Shown one piece after another: positions 54,660 to 63,618 of a DNA stretch of 64,000 nucleotides; the stretch's first letter is position 1; each line of letters begins with the position of its first letter. Made by a program: the position numbers and the translations under genes. The stretch is from contig JAHBBC010000036.1 of NCBI GenBank assembly GCA_019915015.1, positions 186,001-250,000 of the forward strand, in the 5' to 3' direction. This DNA is from Auriscalpium vulgare (Eukaryota; Basidiomycota; Agaricomycetes; Russulales; Auriscalpiaceae). The notes under the pieces are model-generated. The model saw nothing but the letters and a program-made list of their open reading frames with translations. It did no database searches and was not told the origin of the DNA.

Positions 54660-55971
54660 TCAGCATATTCCAACATTTAGTTCCGTAGACAACTGCGTTC
54701 CTGCGCCTACAACTGCGACTGCGGTGCTGGGCCCCAACCCGCCGCCGCTCTGCTGATTCTCCGCAACAGCCTGCGACGTGCCCGGCACCGTCGAAAGCCC
54801 ATAATGCTCCTGCGGATGCCCAGAAATGTTTCGCTCCTTCTGCTCCAGCACCTGCATCGTGCCAGGTATTCCTGGACCTGATTGATGGATCTGGCCACCC
54901 TGCTGCTGCTGCTGCGCCTGCGGATGACCAGCAACGTTCCGCTCCTCCTGCTGCAACCCGTGCATCGCGCCGGTTACGCCAGATGCATTTCCTGGACCTG
55001 CCTGAGCACCTTGCTGCCCGGTCTCTGCAGGATATCCCTGCGACTGACCGGCTGACCGACTTGCTGGTCGCCGACAGCAGGTGCTTGTTGGTTGTGTGCT
55101 GCCCACTTCGGGAATGTGCCCTCGGGCTGAGGGGCGTGCTGGGATGGTCGCTGTCCCGCACCAACCTGCTCAGTGCGCGGCGGTAGCGGCGGTACCCCTC
55201 CGGCACCCTGACGGGCATGGGCACCGTCGCCGGGCATGGATGCACCCGTGCCTGCTCCAACCGCAGCGGCACCGGCACCAGCGTGGCTTCCATCCGCCTG
55301 CTGCCCGTTGACTTGCGCGTCATTCGGGGCGTCGACGCCGTGTGACGTCGCGGGCTGGCCGTGCCCACCGAGAGGGCCCTGCTCGTGCATGTCCTGGTCG
55401 GGGCGGTCTGCATCATGGCGGTGCTTCTCGTGCTCCAGGCCCGCAGCGCCCGCGCCCGCCACCGCGGCGCCAGCCCCAGTAGTAACCCCGGGGTGGCGCT
55501 GGGCTGCATTCTGGCCTCCGGTTCCCCCTGCCTGCGCGCTGTCGTATCCGCCTGACGCACCCGAGCCAGGCCCAGCGCCGATGTCGTCCCCCATGCCGTG
55601 GGCGGCACCGCTCGCCGGGCCTGCACCAGCCGCGCCGGGAAGGGGGCGACCGTCGATGCGACTCATGCCGCGCTCGACTTCCTCTCGTCCGCGGGTGGCG
55701 ATGCCTGCGTTCTCTTGTTTCTTCTGGCCGCCTTCAACGGCCCCCATTGCTCTGCCGCGGAGGGAGTCGCCGATTCCTGCATGGACGTGTGACTAGGGGG
55801 TATAGAGGGATGGCACGAGGCTGAGCTCACCGTGTGCAACCTCTGCTACTCCTCTACGCGTACCTAGTCAGCACGAGACCGATGTTGTAGGAGACGAGCG
55901 CACCTCAGCTTCGAGCCAAGCCCTGAGCCTGTCGATCCTGGGTTCGTGCTGGGTGTGTTGATGTTCGACAT
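54660..55971 (-). pseudogene. Gly/Gln-rich hydrophilic protein, paralogue 1 (frameshifted)
   Basis: Start ATG 55971 (MSNINTPSTNPGSTGSGLGS), then a 23-base microexon encoding GVAEVAHG with its neighbours, then an exon starting IGDSLRGRAMGAVEGGQKKQ, TRGREEVERGMSRIDGRPLP and a long Gly/Ala/Gln/His-rich body. Near 55050-55070 the reading shifts: the frame that continues the paralogue's pattern (SAGQSQGYPAETGQQGAQAG, GLSTVPGTSQAVAENQQSGG, ending LSTELNVGIC at 54660) is not the frame of the upstream part, which would end at 54974. So there is a one-base indel, or a missed splice. A low-complexity hydrophilic, stress-protein-like product is an inference only. Confidence 0.55.
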
Positions 55972-56606
55972 GTTACCATGCGATGTGTGGTGGTGGCTGA
56001 AGCCGCTGCGGTGCGTCTACTTATCTGGGGGATGAGGCCGAGGCCCGGGGCCTAGCTGAGGCGCGAGGAGGAGCGGGTGGCATCCTCGCGTCATACACTG
56101 ACGCGCACTAACATCTCGCCATCTCCACGGTGCACGTGAGCAATGACATCACCACTATTCCCTGAGATAAATTTACAGAACAGCACGAAAGCACGAACGC
56201 ACAAATGCACGAATGCACGAATGCACCGGAGGGATAATCACAAGGAAGAGTCGCCAACTGCACCGTCATCCCATTCCCCCCGCGTCTTCGTCTGCCAGCT
56301 CAGCCGCCAGCGTCCTCATCCTGGACTCGGCAGCGCGCGACTCGGAGTGGTGTCCGTTCAGTAGAGTGCGGTGGGGAAGTCAAAACTTGCCGCCATCGCT
56401 CGGACCCTCCACTCCAGCTCGGAGTTCCTGACTTCCTGCCATCTCATCTGCCCGAGTGCCCCACATCGTAAATACACACTGGCATTGAAGCAGCCGGAGC
56501 ATGATGCGTACCAACGGGCCAGTCGAGCCAACCCATCCGCGCCAAACTATCTGCTGCCGTAGTTGAGAGCCAATACTCCCTCTAGAACCGTCCACTACAA
56601 CTGCTG
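55972..56606. other. Intergenic with a short CACGAA(T/C)GCA repeat
   Basis: Around 56183-56227 the plus strand repeats GCACGAACGCACAAATGCAC-like units (about five copies of an 8-9-base unit). No gene seen. Upstream region of paralogue 1 and 3' flank of paralogue 2. Confidence 0.45.
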
Positions 56607-57610
56607 CTACTGGCCCCCACTGTATCCGCCGTCGTTCTGCGCGCCGATGGTCTCCAGCGTGCCAGGCACCGTCGAAAGTCCCGGTTGCTGTGATTGCGAA
56701 TCTCCAGGATATGCCGATCCTCCTACAGCCCGTGCACCAGGTACGCTCGACGCATTTCCTTGGCCCGCATGATCAGACTGACCTGCCTGCTGTCCTTCTT
56801 CAGGGTGCTTGTAGGACTGGCCAGCTAGCTGCTGATCGGGTGCTCGGGCGGCGGCGCGCTCCTCCCACTTCGGGAACGTACCGGCGGGCTGCGGGGGTTG
56901 CTCGGATGGTGGCTGTCCAGCGCCAACCGGCTCGTTGCGCGGCGGAAGGGGTGGCACTCTCGCACTCTGCTGAGCGCCCCCGTAGCCGGCACCCACCTGC
57001 TGGCCTTCGCTGGGGACGCCTGCGCCTTCCAAAACCGGGGGCTGACGGCGCCCACAGTCTGCGTCCTTCTCGTGCTCCAGGACCGCAGCGCCGGCGCCTG
57101 CACTAGTGGCTTTGGTGTCGTGCTGAGCTGCATGTTGGCCAGGGCCGCCCCGCCCATGAGCGCTGTCATATCCGCCAGTCGCCCCCGCTCTCGGCCCGAT
57201 GCCAATGTCATTGCCCATACCCGCTCCGGCACCGCTCGCCACTGTGTGTGGGCCGGTGCCGGTTGCGCCAGGAAGAGAACGTCCTTCGATACGGCTCATT
57301 CCGCGCTCGACTTCTTCTCATCCTCGAGCAGCGATGTCCGTGACTTCTCGTTTCGCCTGACCGCACTCAACAATTTCTAGTGCTGTTCCGCGGATGGAAT
57401 CGCCGATTCCTACAAGGCGAAGACGTGGTCAGGTTCTCAAGAGTCGCCAATGTGACGTCGATGCTCACCGTGTACAACTTCCCCTGCTCCTCTAACGTCG
57501 CAGAATTAGAAACGAAACATTAATCGAGAAATACCAGCATACCTCAGCTTCGAGCCGACCCTTGAGCCAGCTGAACCTGTGTCCGTGCCAGTCGTGTTGA
57601 TATTCGACAT
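56607..57610 (-). pseudogene. Gly/Gln-rich hydrophilic protein, paralogue 2 (premature TGA)
   Basis: Same plan as paralogue 1: ATG 57610 (MSNINTTGTDTGSAGSRVGS), the 23-base microexon (GAGEVVHG context), then IGDSIRGTALEIVECGQAKR, EVTDIAARG and a TGA (57318-57320) exactly where paralogue 1 has CGA (Arg), then EEVERGMSRIEGRSLPGATG and an open body to 56607 (ending QNDGGYSGGQ). CGA to TGA is the typical CpG transition. Re-initiation at the Met in RGMSRIEG would give a 230-residue open frame, so a shortened product is possible. Confidence 0.6.
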
Positions 57611-57664
57611 GGTGTGTTGCTGGTGCGTTGGAGTCACCGCGTCCACCTACTTGTACGAAGGGCA

Positions 57665-58026
57665 GGTGGAGACTTGGAGTGACTTGCCCACTTCAGAATT
57701 GACATCATGTGGACGAACATGCACGGCCGGTCATCCGCATGTTTGAAAGGAAGAGAAGGACGGAATAATCAGCATAGCGGGCTATGACGAGCAGACATTC
57801 AGAAGTATACCGCGCAGAGAGTCCGGTGCTGCTGCGAGGGAGTTGACGGCAAGATCTTACTATCGGGCGCTTGTTGTTGATCGCAGAGGTCTGACTTCGA
57901 GGTAGCACATGAGTTCAACTAGAAATGCCGGATTCCAAGCATGCTATTAGATAGCCAATCGATCACTGGAAGTTGACTGGAAGTAAGACTGAAGTAAGTC
58001 ATATGCTGACGCCAATCCAAGCTGCA
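57665..58026. repeat. Flanking direct repeat, left copy
   Basis: Diverged duplicate of 59925-60322 in the same orientation. Shared blocks include ACATGCACGGCCG, TTGAAAGGAAG, ATAATCAGC, GGGCGCTTGTTGTTGA, CTGACTTCGAGGT.GCACA and AGTAAGTCATATGCTGACGC. Lies immediately upstream of paralogue 2. The pair encloses the peptide-precursor gene. Confidence 0.7.
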
Positions 58027-58611
58027 GGGGGACCGGGAATTACCGAGCGGAGAGCTGCGGCGTTGTTCGAAGCCTTGACTGATCACAGAACACGACGATC
58101 AACTTGACTGCGACGCGGAGTCTCGGGCGGGCCGTGCTTGTAACATTCTCCTCGATGTTCTGGAGCATAGTAGTAAGTGCTAAATTGCGACACGATCGCC
58201 TCCCCTCCCCGGCGGCAGGTATCGGCAGGCGAACGGCCCCACTGCGATTCTTGATCGTGGCACGCCTTTCTGTGCACTCTCCTCTGTCGGAAAATGATCA
58301 AACCCGAGCGACCTTGATGTAGTCTCCGTGGCTGACCTCGGCACAGAAGACAGCCTTGTGGGTATAGCGACAAGGCCGTGTCCAGAGCTCGGCCGTCGCG
58401 GCCATCCTGCGCATAAAGAGGCTCGGTTGATGTCGAAAACTCCTCAGACTTTACTCGCTAGATTCATTCCCCACACGTTGGTAAGTCTTCGCAGTCCTCA
58501 TCGGTGTGCGTACTTCTGACATGCAAGATATTTTTACAGCCTCTTGAACGCCTTTGTTCATCACAAGCCATTCTTTTGCACTCCATTCTTTCTTTTGCAC
58601 TCACACCGAAA

Positions 58612-59613
58612 ATGCTCTCTTCTACGACCCTCACTGTTATCCTCCTCGCCGTCTCGGCCGTGTTTCCTGCCCTCGCGGCTCCCCTGAAGTGCGTTACCGG
58701 GCATTCTCCCCGATTTTCTATCTGACCTTCTATGAATATGTTCATTCGATACTGACGAACAGGCGTGAGACCGAATTGGAGTTAATTGAAGCTGGTTTCC
58801 CCCTCAACCCCCCGGGCAGCGCAAACATCGTCGCACCTCCCCAGCCTTTCAACACGGCAACCGGGCTGCGCAAGTCAGTCGAACCCGCCCTTAATTTGGT
58901 TCATTGATACTGACACATGTGTGAGCAGGCGTGATATGTGGTCCGACATCGAAGGCCTTCTTTCCGAGCTCACCCCGAAAACTGGCGACACCAACTCAAA
59001 CATCATCAAGTCGTTAGTCGAACTCGCCCTTATTTTGGTCCCTCGACTGACACATGCGAGCAGGCGTGATATGTGGTCCGACATCGAAGGCCTTCTTTCC
59101 GAGCTCACCCCGAAAACTGGCGACACCAACTCAAACATCATCAAGTCGTTAGTCGAACTCGCCCTTATTTTGGTTCATCGACTGACACAATCGAGCAGGC
59201 GTGATATGTGGTCCGACATCGAAGGCCTTCTTTCCGAGCTCACCCCGAAAACTGGCGACACCAACTCAAACATCATCAAGTCGTTAGTCGAACTCGCCCT
59301 TATTTTGGTTCATCGACTGACACAATCGAGCAGGCGTGATATGTGGTCCGACATCGAAGGCCTTCTTTCCGAGCTCACCCCGAAAACTGGCGACACCAAC
59401 TCAAACATCATCAAGTCGTTAGTCGAACTCGCCCTTATTTTGGTTCATCGACTGACACAATCGAGCAGGCGTGATATGTGGTCCGACATCGAAGGCCTTC
59501 TTTCCGAGCTCACCCCGAAAACTGGCGACACCAACTCAAACATCATCATCAAGTCGTTAGTCGAACTCGCCCTTATCTTGGTTCATTGACTGACACATGT
59601 GAGCAGGCCGTGA
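58612..59613 (+). CDS. Secreted multi-peptide precursor (Kex2-type), five tandem 25-residue peptides
   Basis: ATG 58612 opens a signal peptide (MLSSTTLTVILLAVSAV, cleavage likely after FPALA). Exons: 58612-58688, 58763-58873, 58929-59009, 59064-59144, 59199-59279, 59334-59414, 59469-59552, then 59607-59613. Every exon ends in AA and every next exon from 2 to 7 starts GCGT, so Lys-Arg (AAG CGT) is rebuilt at each junction. Exon 2 is a 35-residue-type spacer (ETELELIEAGFPLNPPGSAN ... TGLR). Exons 3-7 each encode one copy of DMWSDIEGLLSELTPK plus TGDTNSNII, framed by Lys-Arg; the last copy has one extra Ile. The final exon reads G CCG TGA, giving Lys-Pro-stop. The architecture is that of a Kex2-processed repeat precursor cut in the Golgi, with peptides secreted. 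No modifying enzyme is adjacent. The bioactivity is unknown. Confidence 0.8.
58929..59606 (+). repeat. 135-base exon-intron tandem repeat (5 units)
   Basis: Unit: 81-base exon plus 54-base intron, almost identical in sequence between units in both the exon and the intron (GTCGTTAGTCGAACTCGCCC ... TCGACTGACACAATCGAGCAG type). The intron before the first unit (58874-58928, 55 bases) and part of the first intron are diverged relatives of the same intron. Near-identity of introns shows recent amplification or gene conversion. Confidence 0.85.
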
Positions 59614-59924
59614 TCTTGGACTTTCCGACCGTCAGCTTGCGTCGCTTGATTAGTGCATTCCTGATGCATGAGACCTGCGTACTTGGATTTATTTATTCAT
59701 TCATGTGTCGAGTGTAGTGTCTCCTGCTGCTGTGTAGTTCGTTGGCAGAGGAAATCGCAAAGAGTGTTTTTAAGGTCACATAAGTATCCGGACGACGAAG
59801 AGCATGGTAATGCAAAGCGCTGATGATGTGCGCATATGAAGGAATAATTGACAAATAGCAGGAGTGCGGAAGGCATTTGTGAGTGGGAGAGGTATCGTGA
59901 ATGGGACACTGAACTACGAACGGC

Positions 59925-60322
59925 AGGTGGACACCTCAGAAATGACATCATCTGGACGCCGAACATGCACGGCCGATCAGGCCAATCCGCACGCTTGAAA
60001 GGAAGCGGGATAATCAGCCGACCGTGCTATGACTTGTGCAGACATAGTGGTGCTGCGAAGAAGTTGTCAGATTCAACGGCAAGACCTTATGAAGGCTATA
60101 CGCACTGTGGCTGCAATGAATTACGGACCCGCGAACGTCAAGCTGACTTTCGGGCGCTTGTTGTTGAGGATCGCTCTTAGCAGCGGAACGATTGTCTCCC
60201 GCGCAAGGTCGGCAACGGAGACTAGAGGATCGCTCTGACTTCGAGGTGGCACATGAGCTCAACTAATGCCAAGCCTGCGATAATCGATCACTGGAAGTAA
60301 GTCATATGCTGACGCCGCGCAT
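59925..60322. repeat. Flanking direct repeat, right copy
   Basis: Partner of 57665-58026, longer by an insertion of about 60-70 bases (around 60115-60175) and with local indels. It ends in the same AAGTCATATGCTGACGCC. Confidence 0.7.
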
Positions 60323-60805
60323 GGGTGGCACCCAAGCTATGACCACTGCAGACTCACGTCGATATTTGCAAACGGATGGTATGTGGCCCTGCAGGATCAA
60401 GGAACGATGCAGGGGACATGCCAGGCAAGTACTACGAGTTCGAGGACGCAGAGCGCGCACCATCCGGCTACCGCACCGGCTAGCCGCTCTTCATCGCTCG
60501 CCGGGTACTGTAGATCGTGACTTTTTGACTGGCCCGCATGGCGCAAGACGTCTCCATCATTTGTCTATCATGGCCACACCGCGACAAGTCCTCCGACAAT
60601 ATCCGCGGCTGTCCCCAAGCAGCGTCCGTGGTCGTCGAAGCAAGCATTTCTGCCCGTTTGGGCGGCATATCAAGGTACACCATATAAACAATCTTCCATT
60701 TCTACAGGGGTATCATGTGCAGCACGCGAATCATACAGCCCACAACCCACACTCGCCGATCGAGGCCAACCCTGGCCAACCCTCTCACCGTCCTGCGCGC
60801 GCGCT
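60323..60805. other. Intergenic, no gene seen
   Basis: 3' flank of the third paralogue of the hydrophilic family. The plus-strand frame crossing this region (from 60306) continues as an antisense shadow of that gene and is not supported. Confidence 0.4.
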
Positions 60806-61371
60806 TTACAGCTGCTGCCTCCCCCCGGCCCCGAAGGCGACGCCGTTCGGGGGCGGAGCCTGGCCGAAGCCCTCCTGCGCGACCGGGTCCTTCGTGCCCA
60901 GCTCCTGCACGCGGCCGAGGTCGGTGCCGGTGCGCGCCTCTGCGACCTCGCTGAGCTCGGGGTGGTGCTCGCCGGCGGCATCGGGGCCGTGCTTGAGGTG
61001 GTGCTGCTTCTCGGCGTGGTGGCCGGTCACCGAACCGACGCCCTGGTCGATCTCAGCGCGCCCCTCCTCCGTGATATCGGCGCCGGTCTCCGCGTGCTTG
61101 CCCTTGTCCTTGTGCCCTTCGGGAACCACATTGTCAGCGAACTCCAAGGCGTTGCCACGGATGGCTTCACCTAGGCCTGGGGAAGAAGTCAGCAACATGC
61201 CTTGGACAAATGAATCGTCCGAGGGTGCATACCGTGGACAATGTTCGTCACACCCCTGCGAACGAAGAGAGATTAGGCTCCCGAAGGCCAGTCAGTACGG
61301 CGAATCTACTCACTTGACCTTCTCAGCGATGGCCGCGCCGATGCCGTGGCGGGGGTAGATGAGTGGGACAT
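60806..61371 (-). CDS. Small hydrophilic protein, paralogue 3 (possible homopolymer frameshift near start)
   Basis: Three exons on the minus strand. The middle one is a 23-base microexon spelling GVTNIVHG with its neighbours, as in paralogues 1 and 2. The reading HGIGAAIAEKVK then GVTNIVHG then LGEAIRGNALEFADNVVPEG continues through HKDKGKHAETGADITEEGRA, GVGSVTGHHAEKQHHLKHGP and ELGTKDPVAQEGFGQAPPPN to the stop at 60806. The obvious start ATG (61371, MSHSSTP) is one base out of frame with this reading because of a run of five C (plus-strand G, 61351-61355); six would put it in frame. Either a sequence error, a real frameshift, or a different start. Charged, His/Glu/Lys-rich, no membrane segment. 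Function unknown. Confidence 0.65.
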
Positions 61372-62043
61372 GGTAGTATGGGAGTCTGGGAGAGTATGTG
61401 TAGGAAGGATGTGATACAGAGCGCGGCGGGAGGGCGGCCCTTTATACCATCTGCACCTTCCACCCGTATGGGCTCACCGCGTGATTCAGACTGATAACAC
61501 CGTGCTGTGCGCTGCCCTGGGCGGGTGATCCGCCCGAAGTATGCTGGGAAATCGGGACGTTGCGGAGCGCCCCATGTGCATTTCGAGCGCGGAGCTCGGG
61601 ACAAGCCCGCCCAAAGCCCGCCCAAAGCCCTCTCAACGGTGACAACACGGCTCCCGACGTCTCCTGGCGGAGCCTGGCGGACGCTTTCACCGGGCGCAGT
61701 AGCGACACGGCCTTCAGAGTAATTTTTTGATAACGCGATCGGATTCCATCAGTGGACGTCGTCGTGTGCTACGCTGGCCGGTAGGTACAGTACATGTTCA
61801 CAGGTACCATACATAAATTGGTGTTCAGATCAATGTGATCTACCAGGAACAAGAATCAGATTATAAGACACGATGAAGACATGGCCATAAATGCTGGCGG
61901 CAACCAGGAGGCATAGGAGTAGTAGGGAGTAGTATGCGTGAAGAAATCATAAATGCAGTAATGTAATGGTCAGAGCAACGAAAGCAGAGCGGGGGACGGT
62001 ATGAGCAAGATTTCAATACGAGGAGAGATACACAGAGCATTAA
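61372..62043. other. Intergenic; short GCCCGCCCAAA repeat
   Basis: A GCCCGCCCAAA unit occurs twice plus a partial copy at 61606-61633, within a GC-rich block upstream of paralogue 3. The rest is AT-richer 3' flank of the PHD-chromodomain gene. No gene seen. Confidence 0.4.
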
Positions 62044-63331
62044 TCAAGAATTGAGAGTCGAGACAGGGAGGGAAGAATCAGACAATGCGTTTACTGCATC
62101 TCCCCATCTACGACGCCAGTCGACTTTGGCGTTTTGGGCCTCGTTCAATAGCACATACCCATCAGAAGGAGTAAGGACGCGTTCTTTTTTCGCCATAGCT
62201 TTGCGTTCTGTTTTCGCCATAGCTTTGCGCTCCTCATTCGCCCTACGTTCGCGTTCTTCTTTCGCCCTAGCTGCGAACTCCGTGAAGAACTGCTTCCTTA
62301 GCCCAATGCCTGTCTCCCAGGTCGCCTGAGTACTGTCATACCTGTTCAGATTTGCATTAACCAAGTATGTTCGCTGCACAAGTCAAATGAAGGTGCGCAC
62401 CCCTGCCACATGACCAGCCAGGAGTGCTTGGACCCTGCCTCCAGCGGAGGACCCCGCCCGATGATGCGGGAGACGAAGAATTCGTCGGAGCTCCCTCCGC
62501 GGCAGCGTGGCCGGTGACACATTTGACCTTTTACGGGTTCAGGACGGTCGTCCGCTGCACAATGATGATGTCAAGACATGTGCCGGCGGAATAGGCACGT
62601 AACTTACGATTATCCCTGTACGCAAAGCAGATAGGGCACTCCCAGTGAACGTCTTCCTCAAGACATGGGTCGCCTTTCCTGACTCCGACGCAGGCTTGGT
62701 GATACCAGCGATCGCACCTGCAACACGGCATTGTCCAGTCAGACCAGTTTCGTCTGCCCTACCGTGCATATGCTACTCACTTCAAGTTGGTGCAATTTAG
62801 GAATCTATCCAATTTGGTTCCTTTTATCTTTCGCGGCCACTCGACCTCCAGATCCCCATCTGACTCGTGTTTGCGCTTGCCCAGAACCGCCGTCGAGACC
62901 TCTTTCTCTTGCTTTGTCGCCTGAGGTCGGGCATGTAGGTGAGTGACTGAACCACGTTTCCTCAACGTGCGGCCCTTTTCCGTCGTTTCCAACTTGATCT
63001 TCGGGGACGCAGGCTCGACCTTGAGTGCAGCAGAGGGGCTAGGCGCAGACGACGCGCTAAGCTCTGTCAGCGGCGACGTTTCTCGAGAGTCGACGAGAGT
63101 GGCGTCAGCGGAGACCACGGAGGAAACGATCCGCTCAGGAGATTCGGGGGTTGAGGGGCGTAGCGGCACAGGCGAGGAGGCTCCGGTAGGAGAAAGGAGT
63201 GCCTCGATGACTGACGAGTCGCGTGAGGTGGGCTGAGCACCATCCGCGTCGGCATCTTCGTGCGCACTGATGAGCGTTAGCCGAGGTAGCGGCGGCGCCG
63301 AGCTGCCAGACGCATGTGGATGACTGGTGTT
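62044..63331 (-). pseudogene. PHD-finger plus chromodomain protein, 5' end removed by retrotransposon
   Basis: Four visible exons: 62781 to the LTR edge at about 63331, 62599-62717, 62401-62554, 62044-62341. Exon 1 is Ser/Pro/Glu-rich and disordered (SPERIVSSVVSADATLVDS, VLGKRKHESDGDLEVEWPRK) with no Met anywhere before the LTR edge. Splicing joins LDRFLNCTNLK to CDRWYHQACVGVRKGDPC and LEEDVHWECPICFAYRDNR, a PHD-type zinc finger. After a 44-base intron comes GQMCHRPRCRGGSSDEFFVS, then a chromodomain: FFVSRIIGRG, SWLVMWQG joined to YDSTQATWET. A coiled, charged tail follows (KEERERRANEERKAMAK) and the stop is at 62044. The combination suggests a chromatin reader. It is called a pseudogene because the start is gone. 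Confidence 0.65.
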
Positions 63332-63535
63332 TGTTGTCGTAGAACGTACATTACTTACTTACAATCACTTCTTCGTACATATCCTCTATACTCATACTTT
63401 TGACGCTCGTTACCTAATCACGGACAACTCGTATAGTCGCCATACGCGCCACGTCGCCCCTCAGTCTCTTCTACATTCGACTGAGGTTACCTTTGGTCAC
63501 TAGGTCACAGGCTTCTGCCGCCTTCGCTGCGTTTA
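63332..63535 (+). mobile_element. Copia-type LTR (5' LTR), boundaries approximate
   Basis: Starts TGTTGTCGTAGAACG at the point where the PHD-chromodomain reading frame stops making sense, and ends just before a primer-binding site at 63536. The other LTR is outside the window, so both edges are inferred. The five bases before it (GTGTT, 63327-63331) would be the target duplication. Confidence 0.55.
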
Positions 63536-63552
63536 GGTTATGGGCCCTGAGC
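63536..63552 (+). mobile_element. Primer-binding site, half initiator-tRNA type
   Basis: GGTTATGGGCCCTGAGC is close to the complement of the anticodon arm of initiator tRNA-Met. Copia-type elements use a tRNA-iMet cleaved in the anticodon loop as primer, with a GGTTATGGGCCC site. It is located 67 bases before the gag start. Confidence 0.65.
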
Positions 63553-63618
63553 CGACACACTAGCTGTTGAGCCTACCCCAACCAAACCTTCCACTCCTTT
63601 GAACCCAAGTCTCAAGAG

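Noticed and set aside
58875..59144. Antisense frame within the peptide repeats
   Set aside because: Shadow of a highly repetitive coding region. It has no start context and no signal peptide, and the sense strand explains the sequence.
60306..61358. 350-codon plus-strand frame over the third hydrophilic paralogue
   Set aside because: Opposite strand of a gene with homologous exons at 55 and 57 kb. The plus-strand product is Ser/Pro/Arg-rich and has no motif.
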